Source: CADEED01 sp036274075
Lineage (GTDB): Bacteria > Pseudomonadota > Gammaproteobacteria > Steroidobacterales > Steroidobacteraceae
Length of the DNA: 55,108 bases
Assembly: GCA_036274075.1 (NCBI GenBank)
Contig: DASUGK010000139.1
Location: forward strand, 1 to 55,108
Reading direction: 5' to 3'
In this document: positions 33,623 through 45,548 of the stretch, one piece after another
Numbering within the stretch: position 1 is the stretch's first letter
How the letters are laid out: each line of letters begins with the position of its first letter
Position numbers and translations under genes: made by a program
The notes under the pieces: model-generated
The model's database searches: none
What the model was told of the DNA's origin: nothing
What the model saw: the letters and a program-made list of their open reading frames with translations, nothing else

Positions 33623-34098
33623 TCTTCGGTATCGGCGTCGACGTGCTCGAGGCCGCGCGCGTCAAGAAGGTCTACGACCGTTTCGGCGAACATTTCCTCG
33701 ACCGGCTGCTGCTGCCGGCCGAGCGTGCGCAACTCGCCAAAACCCGGCGAACCGAGCGATTTCTCGCCATGCGTTTTGCCGCCAAGGAGGCCATCGTCAA
33801 GGCCATGGGCACGGGTTTCGCGCATGGCATGTGGATCCGCGACGTGGGTGTGGTGCAGAACGCCTGGGGCCGGCCCGAGGTGGTGTACTCGGAACGCGGG
33901 GAAAAAATGCGCCGCAAGCTGGGCATCGGCGGTGGCCACATCACGCTCACCGACGAGGCCGGTTTGATCGTGGCTGTGGCGGTGCTCGAAGCCGCGCCCC
34001 AGAAACCGCCGGCGAAGAAGCCGGCTCCGAAGAAGAACGCACCGAAGAAGGTGGCGCGGCGCAAGACGCGCCAGGCGCCGCGCGCGAGGCCCCGATGA
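33619..34098 (+). CDS. acpS: Holo-[acyl-carrier-protein] synthase with basic tail
   Basis: A 159-residue enzyme that transfers 4'-phosphopantetheine to ACP. FGIGVDVLEAARV at the N-terminus and RFAAKEAIVKAMGTGF (about 52-67) are the two metal/CoA motifs. The domain ends near residue 126. Residues 127-159 are an extra Lys/Pro/Arg-rich tail (PQKPPAKKPAPKKNAPKK and onward) not found in typical 125-residue AcpS. GTG 33619 overlaps the pdxJ stop, and the tail runs up to the ATGA overlap with the next gene. Confidence 0.93.
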   Translation: MIFGIGVDVLEAARVKKVYDRFGEHFLDRLLLPAERAQLAKTRRTERFLAMRFAAKEAIVKAMGTGFAHGMWIRDVGVVQNAWGRPEVVYSERGEKMRRKLGIGGGHITLTDEAGLIVAVAVLEAAPQKPPAKKPAPKKNAPKKVARRKTRQAPRARPR

Positions 34099-34871
34099 AC
34101 ACGCTGGTATTCGACATCGAAACCGTGCCGGACGTGGAATTCGGCCGGCGACTGTTCGGGCTCGAGGGCCTGGACGACGAGGAAGTGGGCAAGGCCATGC
34201 AGGCGCGCGCGCGCCAGGATTCGGGCAGCGATTTCCTGCCGCACGAACAACATCGCGTCGTGGCCATCTCCTGCGCCTTCCGTTCGCGCGACGGCTTTCG
34301 CGTCTGGAGCCTGGGCGACGAGAACGCGCCGGAGCGCGAGCTGGTGCTGCGTTTCTTCGACGGTATCGAGAAGTACTCACCCGAGCTCGTGAGCTGGAAT
34401 GGCGGCGGGTTCGACCTGCCGGTGCTGCATTACCGCGCACTGCGGCTCAAGGTGCAGGCGCCTCGCTACTGGGAGATCGGCGACGAAGACCAGAGCTTCC
34501 GTTACAACAATTACCTGAGCCGTTATCACTGGCGGCATCTCGACGTCATGGACGTGTTGTCGGGATTCCAGGGACGGGCGCGGGCCTCGTTGTCCGATAC
34601 CGCCGTGCTGCTTGGGTTTCCCGGCAAGCTGGGCTTCGACGGCTCGCAGGTCTGGGGTGCGTACCAGCGCGGCGAGATCACGCGCATCCGCCGTTACTGC
34701 GAAACCGACGTCATCAACACGTGGCTGGTCTACCTGCGCTTCCAGCACATGCGCGGCCGGCTCACGGATGCCGGGCTGGAAGAGGAGATGGCCCGCACGC
34801 GCGCCTGGCTCGCCGAGGCCAGGCAGCCTCACTTCGACGAGTTCCTCGCGGCCTGGAGCCCGGGCGCATGA
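34095..34871 (+). CDS. Predicted 3'-5' exonuclease (PolB-like DnaQ fold)
   Basis: A 258-residue protein with exonuclease motif I TLVFDIETVPD, motif II SWNGGGFDLPVLHYRAL and motif III YCETDVINTW. This is the PolB-like 3'-5' exonuclease family of unknown physiological role. The DIE, FD and YCETD residues needed for metal binding are intact. It is coupled to acpS upstream (ATGA) and rlmD downstream (ATGA). Confidence 0.88.
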   Translation: MNTLVFDIETVPDVEFGRRLFGLEGLDDEEVGKAMQARARQDSGSDFLPHEQHRVVAISCAFRSRDGFRVWSLGDENAPERELVLRFFDGIEKYSPELVSWNGGGFDLPVLHYRALRLKVQAPRYWEIGDEDQSFRYNNYLSRYHWRHLDVMDVLSGFQGRARASLSDTAVLLGFPGKLGFDGSQVWGAYQRGEITRIRRYCETDVINTWLVYLRFQHMRGRLTDAGLEEEMARTRAWLAEARQPHFDEFLAAWSPGA

Positions 34872-36202
34872 GCCGGCAGGCACGCCTGGCCAGGGCGGCC
34901 GTGGAGACCGGCGTCGTCGCGGACCTCACGCACGAGGCCGAAGGCGTGGTGCGCAACGAGGGCGGCAAGGTGGTGTTCGTGTCGGGCGCCTTGCCCGGCG
35001 AGCGCGTGAGCTTCCGCCGCGTGAGTTTCCACAGGAGCCACGACGAAGCCGAGCTGGTCGAGGTGCTCGAGCCGTCGACGCACCGCGTGGCGCCACGCTG
35101 CGCGCACTTCGGCGTGTGCGGCGGATGCGCGATGCAGCATCTCGACCCGGCCGCGCAGCTCGAGGCCAAGCAGAAGGAACTGGCTGCCAACCTGGAACGC
35201 ATCGGCAATGTCACGCCGGACGAGTGGCTGCCACCCTTGTTAGGCCCGGTGTGGAACTACCGGCGGCGCGCGCGGCTGTCGTCGCGCTACGTGGCCAAGA
35301 AGGGTCGCAGCCTGGTCGGTTTTCGCGAGAAGCAGGGCAAGTACGTCGCCGACGTGACGCGCTGCGAAGTGCTGGCCGAACCGGTCGCCTCGCTGGTCGG
35401 CGCGCTCGGGCAGCTGCTCACGGGCATGCAGCGCCGCGAGAGCATCCCGCAGATCGAGGTGGCGCTGTCGGACGGCGAGCGCGTGCTGGTGTTGCGCGTG
35501 CTCGATGCGCTGCCGCCGGACGACCTCGCGGCGCTGCGCGAGTTCGAGCGCGCCCACCGCCTGCGCATCCTGCTTCAGCCCGGCGGACTCGACAGCGTCG
35601 AGCCCATGACACCCGGGCCCGTGGACCTGCATTACCGGCTCGAGGACTTCGACTTGCGCCTGGATTTCGGTCCCACCGACTTCGTGCAGGTGAACGGCTC
35701 CATCAACAACGGCATGGTGGCCCGCGCCATCGAACTACTGGAGGTCTCACCCTCCGACCGCGTGCTGGACCTGTATTGCGGGCTGGGCAACTTCACTCTG
35801 CCCCTGGCCCGGCGTGCCGGCTCGGTCGTGGGCGTGGAAGGCGAGGCCGGGCTCATCGGCCGGGCCCGGGCCAATGCCAGGGCCAATGGCATCGAGAACG
35901 CCACTTTCCACGTGGCCGACCTGTCGGTCGAGCCGGACCGGACCCTGGCCTGGATGAAAGGGGGGTACGACAAGGTCCTGTTAGACCCTCCACGGGTGGG
36001 GGCGCGCGAGGTTTTGAGCGCCGTTGCACATCTTGCGCCGCGGCGGGTGGTGTATATCTCCTGTCACACGGGCTCGCTTGCGCGTGACCTGGGCGTGCTG
36101 ACCCACGACCTGGGCTTCCGCTTACGCGCCGCCGGTGTACTTGATATGTTTCCGCACACCACACACGTGGAGTCCATGGCGGTGCTCGAAAGGGTGCCGT
36201 AG
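34868..36202 (+). CDS. rlmD: 23S rRNA (uracil(1939)-C5)-methyltransferase RlmD
   Basis: A 444-residue SAM methyltransferase with an N-terminal TRAM domain and a Fe-S cluster motif (CAHFGVCGGCAMQH, about 78-91). The SAM site is VLDLYCGLGNFTLPLA, the base-flipping loop LLDPPRVGA, and the catalytic cysteine is in VYISCHTGSLARDL. It methylates U1939 of 23S rRNA. It contains a TTGTTAGGC 9-mer (35237-35245). The start ATG 34868 overlaps the exonuclease stop. Confidence 0.94.
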   Translation: MSRQARLARAAVETGVVADLTHEAEGVVRNEGGKVVFVSGALPGERVSFRRVSFHRSHDEAELVEVLEPSTHRVAPRCAHFGVCGGCAMQHLDPAAQLEAKQKELAANLERIGNVTPDEWLPPLLGPVWNYRRRARLSSRYVAKKGRSLVGFREKQGKYVADVTRCEVLAEPVASLVGALGQLLTGMQRRESIPQIEVALSDGERVLVLRVLDALPPDDLAALREFERAHRLRILLQPGGLDSVEPMTPGPVDLHYRLEDFDLRLDFGPTDFVQVNGSINNGMVARAIELLEVSPSDRVLDLYCGLGNFTLPLARRAGSVVGVEGEAGLIGRARANARANGIENATFHVADLSVEPDRTLAWMKGGYDKVLLDPPRVGAREVLSAVAHLAPRRVVYISCHTGSLARDLGVLTHDLGFRLRAAGVLDMFPHTTHVESMAVLERVP

Positions 36203-36244
36203 AGGGGGCTCCGGAAGACTGCCAACAAGACTGGACGATCCACC

Positions 36245-37297
36245 GTGACCCTGGGCCCACTGATGGTCGATGTCGCCGGCCTCGAGCTCACGCCCGAGGA
36301 TCGCGAGGTATTGCGCCATCCCCTGGTCGGCAGCGTGATCCTGTTCACGCGCAACTACGCCTCTTCCGAGCAACTCGCGAAGCTCGTGGCCGACATCCAT
36401 GCGGTACGCACCCCGGCGCTGATCGTCGGCGTCGACCAGGAAGGCGGCCGCGTGCAGAGATTCCGGCCCGAGTTCTCGCAGCTGCCGCCGCCGCGGCGCA
36501 TCGGCCATGCCTTCGACATCGACGCCCAGCAAGGCCTGGCGCTGGCGCGTTCCATGGGCTGGCTCATGGCCGCCGAGCTGCGCGCCCACGGCGTCGACCT
36601 GTCGTTCGCGCCCTGCGTGGACATCGACTATGGCGTGAGCGAGGTCATCGGCGACCGCGCCTTCCACGCGAGGCCCGAGGTGGTGGCGCAACTGGCCATG
36701 GCCTACATGCAGGGCATGAAGGATGCCGGCATGGCCGCCACCGCCAAGCATTTCCCGGGACACGGTGCCGTCACCGCCGATTCGCACAAGTCCCTGCCGG
36801 TAGATAGGCGCGACTGGCAGGAGCTGGCCGGCGACCTGCTGCCGTACCGCCGGCTCATCGCCAACGGGCTGCCCGGCGTCATGGTGGCGCACGTGCTGTT
36901 CCCGGCCGTGGCGCCCGAGCCTGCGAGCCTGTCGCGCCGCTGGGTGCAGAACGGATTGCGCGAGGAACTGCGCTTCGAAGGCGCGGTGTTCACCGACGAT
37001 CTATCCATGGGCGGCGCCGCCGAATACGGCGACATCGTGGCGCGCGCCACCGCCGCCCTCGACGCCGGCTGCGACGTGCTGCCGGTGTGCAACGACCGTG
37101 ACTCGGTCGCCCGCCTGCTGGACGAGCTGCGCTGCGAGATCCAGCCCAGCTCGCACCTGCGCCTGGTGCGCATGCGCGGCCGTGCCGCGCCGGAACGCGG
37201 CGAATTGTTTGCCGGCGATACCTGGCGCGCCAGCCAGGAATTGCTGGCCCAGTCGGCCGCGCCGCCCAAGCTGAATCTCACGGCGGGCAACGCATGA
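36245..37297 (+). CDS. nagZ: Beta-N-acetylhexosaminidase NagZ
   Basis: A 350-residue GH3 enzyme of cytoplasmic peptidoglycan recycling that removes GlcNAc from anhydromuropeptides. The catalytic loop is KHFPGHGAVTADSH, the nucleophile aspartate is in FTDDLSMGGA, and the substrate pocket includes GVDQEGGRVQR. GTG 36245 gives TLGPLMVDVAGLELT like homologues; ATG 36263 would remove the first strand. There is a 42-bp gap to rlmD. It overlaps the PAS-GGDEF gene by 4 bp (ATGA). Confidence 0.94.
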   Translation: MTLGPLMVDVAGLELTPEDREVLRHPLVGSVILFTRNYASSEQLAKLVADIHAVRTPALIVGVDQEGGRVQRFRPEFSQLPPPRRIGHAFDIDAQQGLALARSMGWLMAAELRAHGVDLSFAPCVDIDYGVSEVIGDRAFHARPEVVAQLAMAYMQGMKDAGMAATAKHFPGHGAVTADSHKSLPVDRRDWQELAGDLLPYRRLIANGLPGVMVAHVLFPAVAPEPASLSRRWVQNGLREELRFEGAVFTDDLSMGGAAEYGDIVARATAALDAGCDVLPVCNDRDSVARLLDELRCEIQPSSHLRLVRMRGRAAPERGELFAGDTWRASQELLAQSAAPPKLNLTAGNA

Positions 37298-38220
37298 ACG
37301 GTTTCCAGGGCGACTTCCTGCGCGGTGCGCTCGACGTGGCGCCCGAAGGCGTCGTGATCTGCGAGGCCGGCGGCGATCGCGTGGTGGTGTACGTGAATCC
37401 CGCCTACTGCCGCCTCACCGGCTACGAGGTGGGCGAACTGGTGGGCAAGAACCTGCGCATGCTGCAGGGTGACGACCGCGAGCAGCCGGAGCTCGTGCAG
37501 CTGCGCGATGCCCTGCGCCACGCCGAGCCGGTGCGTTCGCTGCTGCGCAATGTCCGCAAGGACGGCACCGTGTTCGTGAACGACATGCAGATCTACCCGC
37601 TCAAGGATTCGAACGGGCAGGTGACGCACTTCATCGGCTACCACCGCGAAGGCGGCACGCGCAACAAGTCGGGCGAATCGGGCATCCGCGGCCTGCCGAA
37701 CTGGGTGCGCGAGGACCGCCTCACCGGGCTGGCGTCGCGTTATTACTTCGAGGACGTCCTCAAGCGCGATTTCGCGCTGGCGCAGCGTGACAAGACCGAC
37801 ATCGCGCTGCTGCTGTTCGACATCGACCAGCTCGGGCCCTACAACGAGATCTTCGATCGCGCCGGCGGCGACGCCGTGGTCAAGCGCGTGGCGCGCGCCA
37901 TTGCCGCCTCATTCCGCCGCGGCAGCGACGTCGTGGGCCGCTGGGAAGGCGCGAGCGTCATCGTGCTCATGCACGGCACGCAGCCCGACCACGTGATCCA
38001 GCACGCCACCACGGTCGCGCACCGCGTGCGCGAACAGCAGATCCATCACCCGCGTTCCACGCAGAAGTACGTGACGGTGAGCGGCGGCGTGGCCATCCAC
38101 ACCGCGCGGCCCGAGGACAGCGCCGAGAAATTCCTGCGCGCGGTGGAGTCGGCCGTGGCGCGCGCCAAGGAGCAGGGGCGCAACCGCATCATCGTCGCGG
38201 AAGAATCCGACTTCCGCTGA
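37294..38220 (+). CDS. LOV-like PAS plus degenerate GGDEF protein
   Basis: A 308-residue cytoplasmic sensor. Residues 10-120 form a PAS domain very like LOV domains (VNPAYCRLTGYEVGELVGKN, then RKDGTVFVNDMQIYPL and THFIGYHRE), but the photoactive cysteine site has L54 (GKNLRMLQ) and the signalling glutamine is histidine. Residues 140-300 are a GGDEF domain with DRLTGLASRYYF, FDIDQLGPYN and, instead of GGDEF, WEGAS (217-221). It probably binds rather than makes c-di-GMP, or serves as a docking module. It is coupled to nagZ and abuts convergent csiV with no gap. Confidence 0.88.
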   Translation: MNGFQGDFLRGALDVAPEGVVICEAGGDRVVVYVNPAYCRLTGYEVGELVGKNLRMLQGDDREQPELVQLRDALRHAEPVRSLLRNVRKDGTVFVNDMQIYPLKDSNGQVTHFIGYHREGGTRNKSGESGIRGLPNWVREDRLTGLASRYYFEDVLKRDFALAQRDKTDIALLLFDIDQLGPYNEIFDRAGGDAVVKRVARAIAASFRRGSDVVGRWEGASVIVLMHGTQPDHVIQHATTVAHRVREQQIHHPRSTQKYVTVSGGVAIHTARPEDSAEKFLRAVESAVARAKEQGRNRIIVAEESDFR

Positions 38221-38829
38221 TTACCTGCCGCCGGTGGCCTTGCTCGCCGGCGTCACCAGCGCGATCACGCCGAACGCCGGGTGGTCGTAGTAGTTGCGTT
38301 CGAAGCGCTTCACGCGCCGCGATTCGTTCATGCTGAACACCGTGCCGGGCGCCGCGCCCAGGCCTTCCGGTGGATTCGAGGGCTGGTAGTTCAGCGACAT
38401 GCCGAGGTGCAGGTAGTTGCCGCTCTCGAAGTAGATCATCCCGGACAGCCCCGGGACATTGCCGGCGAGCTTCTGCACCGTGAACCCGGCGCGCGAACCC
38501 CATGAACTCGCCGTCTGCTGCCACGCGAAATGCGCGATCGGCGGGTAGTTCGACGTGTTGCGCAGCCGCGCGGCGATGTCATTGAGCTGGAACTGCGAGG
38601 AGGGCACGACTTTCACGAAGCGTCCGGTGACCGGTGAATCGGGTGTCTCCGGCCCTCGGGCCACCGGCCGTGCACTCCAGTCTTCCGGGCCACCCGCGCC
38701 GCTCATGTTGCGGAACACGATGACCTCGATGGTGTACACGGTCTGCGCCGGCGTGGCCTGCGCCAGCGCGGTCGGCTGCGAAGCCAGGATCCCGGTGAGC
38801 GCGAACAGCGCGACGGCAAGCATCTTCAT
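38221..38829 (-). CDS. CsiV-family exported protein
   Basis: A 202-residue protein with a signal peptide (KMLAVALFALTGILASQPTALA). The start of the mature part, YTIEVIVFRNM, and the end FERNYYDHPAFGVIALVTP fit the CsiV family, peptidoglycan-binding proteins usually encoded next to mfd and nagZ. I chose ATG 38829, since TATACT (38843-38838) ends 8 nt before it. A TTG at 38856 overlapping the mfd stop (TTGA) is the coupled alternative. Function inferred from family only. Confidence 0.75.
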   Translation of the reverse strand: MKMLAVALFALTGILASQPTALAQATPAQTVYTIEVIVFRNMSGAGGPEDWSARPVARGPETPDSPVTGRFVKVVPSSQFQLNDIAARLRNTSNYPPIAHFAWQQTASSWGSRAGFTVQKLAGNVPGLSGMIYFESGNYLHLGMSLNYQPSNPPEGLGAAPGTVFSMNESRRVKRFERNYYDHPAFGVIALVTPASKATGGR

Positions 38830-38837
38830 GGGGCGAA

Positions 38838-38843
38838 AGTATA
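38838..38843 (-). promoter_or_regulatory. -10-like TATACT before csiV
   Basis: On the minus strand TATACT ends 8 nt before ATG 38829, with only TTCGCCCC between and no Shine-Dalgarno. It may produce a leaderless csiV mRNA in addition to readthrough from mfd. No convincing -35 lies at 17 bp. Confidence 0.4.
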
Positions 38844-38852
38844 GCGGGTACT

Positions 38853-42332
<3,480 letters not shown>

Positions 42333-42616
42333 TGCGAAAGCGCGGCAGCTTACCCTCGGTTCCGGCGAGTGCAAGTTCGCAATTGGAGGCAGGCTGGGTC
42401 AGGATTTTCCGCGGAGTTGCGGGCTGAAGCGCTGCCCTGCGCCTGCCACGTGGTGCGCGGCGCCAGTCATGACGACGTACGTTTATCGACTATTGGCGCT
42501 GGCCAACCGGCGATTCGATGCGGGACGGCCGGTGGCGCATGAAAGCAGGTTCGTCGGGCCCAAGGACCGAGCCCGCTGAAATTGCGCCGGGGATTGTGGC
42601 AACCGCTGAGGCGGGA
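42333..42616. other. Intergenic region upstream of mfd
   Basis: These 284 bp separate mfd from a small exported-protein gene on the same strand. A 36-codon plus-strand ORF (42469-42579, starting MTTYVYRLLALANRRF) has no ribosome-binding site and no family I recognise. No terminator with a T-run and no strong promoter is visible. It presumably holds the mfd promoter. Confidence 0.4.
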
Positions 42617-42898
42617 TCAGCTGCCGACGACCACCGCGTGCAGCACCTTGTCGTGCTCGAACACCACGACGAAGTTCGGATAGAACCACTTGGTGATGGG
42701 CGGGTTGCCGACCGGGCTGCTCTTGTTGGAGGGGGCTCCGAAGCGGGCTTCCACCGCCGCCATGGTCGACCCGCGCTGCGGGGTTTCCACGCCCGACGGC
42801 TTCACCGTCACCTGGCCGTCGATGGCGAGGGTTTCGCTGAAAGCGGGCGCCGACAGGGCTAACGCAATGGCAATGACCGAGCTCTTCCAGGCAAGCAT
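42617..42898 (-). CDS. Small exported protein of unknown function
   Basis: A 93-residue protein with a signal peptide (WKSSVIAIALALSAPAFSE). The mature part has GSTMAAVEARFGAP, PVGNPPITKWFYPNFVVVFEHDKVLHAVV. The pattern of G-x-PPI-x-x-W-x-Y and a beta-hairpin recalls short SmpA/OmlA-like domains of envelope proteins in related genomes, but I cannot name a family. The start is firm: GGAGGAGAG lies 6-8 nt upstream on the minus strand. It stands alone, divergent from lolC across 149 bp. Confidence 0.75.
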   Translation of the reverse strand: MLAWKSSVIAIALALSAPAFSETLAIDGQVTVKPSGVETPQRGSTMAAVEARFGAPSNKSSPVGNPPITKWFYPNFVVVFEHDKVLHAVVVGS

Positions 42899-43033
42899 GG
42901 CTGTCTCTCCTCCACACGGCCGGCGACTCGACCGTGGCCGGAATATACGCCCGGCTATGGCAAATGGAGCCCTTGTCGCCGGCAGACGACTGCATCTAAC
43001 AGCACTTTTGTGATGTCCGTCAGGTTTTTGCGC

Positions 43034-43039
43034 CACAAT
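43034..43039 (+). promoter_or_regulatory. -10-like hexamer before lolC
   Basis: CACAAT ends 8 nt before the lolC ATG; the intervening bases are CGCGCGCG, with no Shine-Dalgarno. TTGTGA (43008-43013) upstream has a 20-bp spacer, too long for a good -35. The rest of the 149-bp divergent gap (42899-43047) shows no gene; TATATT-like bases near 42942-42948 face the small exported gene. Confidence 0.4.
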
Positions 43040-43047
43040 CGCGCGCG

Positions 43048-44295
43048 ATGACGAATTCCTTGCCCTGGTTCATCGGTCTGCGTTACGTGCGGGCCCGTTC
43101 CCACAAGTTCTTCGTGTCCTTCATCACCTGGGTATCGCTGGTGTGCGTATGCCTGGGCGTCACCGCGCTCATCGTCATCCTGTCGGTCATGAACGGGCTG
43201 GAGGGGGACCTGCGCGAGCGGCTGCTGTCCCTGTCCGCGCACGCCCGCATCTACGCGGAAGCGGGCACGACGCCACCCGCCTGGGAGGCGCTGGCCGCCA
43301 AGGTACGAACCGCGCCCAACGTCACCGGCGTGTCGCCGTACCTCGAGATCGAGGCGCTGGCCGTGCGCAAGCCCGACATGGTGCCGGTGCGGCTGCGCGG
43401 CATCGATCCCACGCACGAAGGCGAGGTGGCGCGTCTCGCGACTTCCATCTTCGAGGGAAGCCTGTCCGATCTCACGCCGGGCTCGGACCGCGTCATCATC
43501 GGTGCGGACATCGCCCAGGGCCTGGCGCTGCGGCCGGGTGATGCGATCACGGTGCTGGTGCCCACCACCGATGCCAATGGCGCACCCGAGCCGCGGCTGC
43601 GGGAGTTCCAGGTCGCGGCCCTGTTCGATGCCGCGGGCGAGGACTACGACAGCGGCCTGCTGTTCGCGGCGCTCGAGGACGTGCGCGCGCTGCTGCCCAA
43701 CCCCGATGCGCGCATGTCGCTGCACGTGAACTTCACCGACGCGCTGGGCGCGCCGCAGTACTCGAAGGCGCTGGCCACGCTGCTGCCGGCCGGTGCAAAA
43801 GTGCGCGACTGGACGGTCGACCATGCCAGCTACTTCCGCGCCATCCGCATCGAGAAGACCATGATAGCCATCATCCTGATGCTCATCGTCGCGGTGGCCG
43901 CGTTCTACCTGGTGGCCATGCTGGCCATGGTAGTCACCGACAAGCGCACCGATATTGCAATTCTTCGCACGCTCGGCACTTCGCCGCGGCGCGTGATGGC
44001 GATCTTTCTCATCCAGGGCAGCGTCATCGCCTGGTTCGGCGTGGTGTTGGGCGTGCTGCTGGGCACGGTCATCGGCTACTACGCCGGCGACGTGGCGCAT
44101 TTCCTCGAGCGGTTGTTCAACTTCGAGTTCTTCGACTCCAGCGTGTACGTGGTCACGCGGCTGCCCTCGGAACTGCGCCTGGAGCAGATCCTGTGGATCG
44201 CGGGCATCGCCATGCTGATCACGCTGCTGGCGACTATCTATCCCTCGTTGCGCGCCGCGCGGATCCCGCCGGCCGATGCCCTGAGGTACGAGTGA
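43048..44295 (+). CDS. lolC: Lipoprotein-releasing system permease LolC/LolE (first copy)
   Basis: A 415-residue MacB/FtsX-type permease. It starts WFIGLRYVRARSHKFFVSFITWVS. The first membrane helix lies at about 25-45, a large periplasmic domain at about 50-265, and three C-terminal helices follow with VVTDKRTDIAILRTLG (the coupling segment) and YPSLRAARIPPADALRYE. With LolD it extracts outer-membrane lipoproteins and passes them to LolA. The stop overlaps the second permease (GTGA). Confidence 0.92.
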   Translation: MTNSLPWFIGLRYVRARSHKFFVSFITWVSLVCVCLGVTALIVILSVMNGLEGDLRERLLSLSAHARIYAEAGTTPPAWEALAAKVRTAPNVTGVSPYLEIEALAVRKPDMVPVRLRGIDPTHEGEVARLATSIFEGSLSDLTPGSDRVIIGADIAQGLALRPGDAITVLVPTTDANGAPEPRLREFQVAALFDAAGEDYDSGLLFAALEDVRALLPNPDARMSLHVNFTDALGAPQYSKALATLLPAGAKVRDWTVDHASYFRAIRIEKTMIAIILMLIVAVAAFYLVAMLAMVVTDKRTDIAILRTLGTSPRRVMAIFLIQGSVIAWFGVVLGVLLGTVIGYYAGDVAHFLERLFNFEFFDSSVYVVTRLPSELRLEQILWIAGIAMLITLLATIYPSLRAARIPPADALRYE

Positions 44296-45548
44296 ACATG
44301 CCGTACGAATGGCTCATCGGAACCCGTTACCTGCGTTCGCGCCACCGCAGCGGCTTCGTGTCCTTCGTGGCCTCGATGTCGATGCTGGGCCTGGGGCTGG
44401 GCGTGGCCGTGCTCATCGTGGTGTTGTCCGTGCTCAACGGCTATGAACGCGAGCTGCGCAGCCGCATGCTGGCGGTGACCTCGCATGCCACGATCGTCGG
44501 CATCGATGGCACCATCGCGGACTGGCGCAGGCGGCTCGACGTGGCCGCGCGCGAGCCCGGCGTGAATGCCGCCGTGCCGTTCATCGAATCTCGCGGCCTG
44601 CTGGCGAACGGCCAGCGCGTCGCGGGCGCCATGGTGCGCGGCGTGCTGCCGGAAGCGGAGGTGAGGGCGGTGGGCCTGGGCGACCGCCTGAAGTCCGGTT
44701 CGCTGGCGGACCTGCAGCCGGGCAAGTTCCGCGTACTTTTGGGCTCCGCGCTGGCCACCGAGCTCGGCGTCAGCGTCGGGCAGACCGTGATCCTCATGAC
44801 GCCCGAGGGCAGCGCCACGCCCGCGGGCTTCGTGCCGCGGCAACGCCGCTTCACGGTGGCCGGGATATTCGAGTCGGGCATGTACGAATACGACCGCGGG
44901 CTCGCGCTCACGCACATGAGCGATGCCGCGAAGATGTACCGGCTCGGCGAACGCATCACCGGCATCCGGCTGGCGCTCGACGATCCGTTCGCGGCGCCGT
45001 CGCTGGTGCGCGACGTGGCGCGCAACATCGACTTCGAAGGTGATGGCTTCTTCGTGAGCGACTGGACGCGCGACCACGCCACCCTGTTCCGCGGCATCGA
45101 GCTCACCAAGTCGATGATGTTCTTCATCCTGCTGATCCTGGTGGTCGTGGCCTCGATCAACCTCGTGGCGACGCTGGTGATGATCGTCAAGGAGAAGCAG
45201 ACGGACATCGCCATCCTGCGCACCATCGGCGCGGCGCCGGTCAACGTGCTGCGCATGTTCCTGGTGCAGGGAGCCATCATCGGCCTGGTCGGCACCGTCG
45301 CGGGCGCGCTGCTGGGCTGGATCATCTCGATGAACTTCGAGGTCATCATCAAGTTCATCGAGAAGATGGCCGAGATCCAGTTCCTCGACGCCGCGGTGTA
45401 TTCCATGAGCGACCTGCCCAGCGAAGTGCAGCTGCACGACGTGGTCAAGGTGACGCTGGTCACGCTGGCGCTGACCGCCGCCGCCACTATCTACCCGGCC
45501 TGGCGCGCCTCGCGCACCATGCCCGCCGAAGCCCTGAGGCACGAATGA
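44292..45548 (+). CDS. lolE: Lipoprotein-releasing system permease LolC/LolE (second copy)
   Basis: A 418-residue paralogue of the preceding permease with the same plan. The N-terminus is EWLIGTRYLRSRHRSGFVSF, the coupling segment MIVKEKQTDIAILRTIG, and the end YPAWRASRTMPAEALRHE. GTG 44292 overlaps the lolC stop and has GAGG 5 nt upstream; ATG 44298 is the alternative. LolC versus LolE naming between the two copies is by order only. lolD starts at its stop. Confidence 0.92.
   Translation: MNMPYEWLIGTRYLRSRHRSGFVSFVASMSMLGLGLGVAVLIVVLSVLNGYERELRSRMLAVTSHATIVGIDGTIADWRRRLDVAAREPGVNAAVPFIESRGLLANGQRVAGAMVRGVLPEAEVRAVGLGDRLKSGSLADLQPGKFRVLLGSALATELGVSVGQTVILMTPEGSATPAGFVPRQRRFTVAGIFESGMYEYDRGLALTHMSDAAKMYRLGERITGIRLALDDPFAAPSLVRDVARNIDFEGDGFFVSDWTRDHATLFRGIELTKSMMFFILLILVVVASINLVATLVMIVKEKQTDIAILRTIGAAPVNVLRMFLVQGAIIGLVGTVAGALLGWIISMNFEVIIKFIEKMAEIQFLDAAVYSMSDLPSEVQLHDVVKVTLVTLALTAAATIYPAWRASRTMPAEALRHE

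Noticed and set aside
34612..36087. Long alternate frame over rlmD.
   Set aside because: Arg/Gly/Ala-rich shadow; rlmD has intact Fe-S, SAM and catalytic motifs.
42469..42579. 36-codon ORF upstream of mfd.
   Set aside because: No ribosome-binding site, no known family and no neighbour coupling; chance ORF is more likely.
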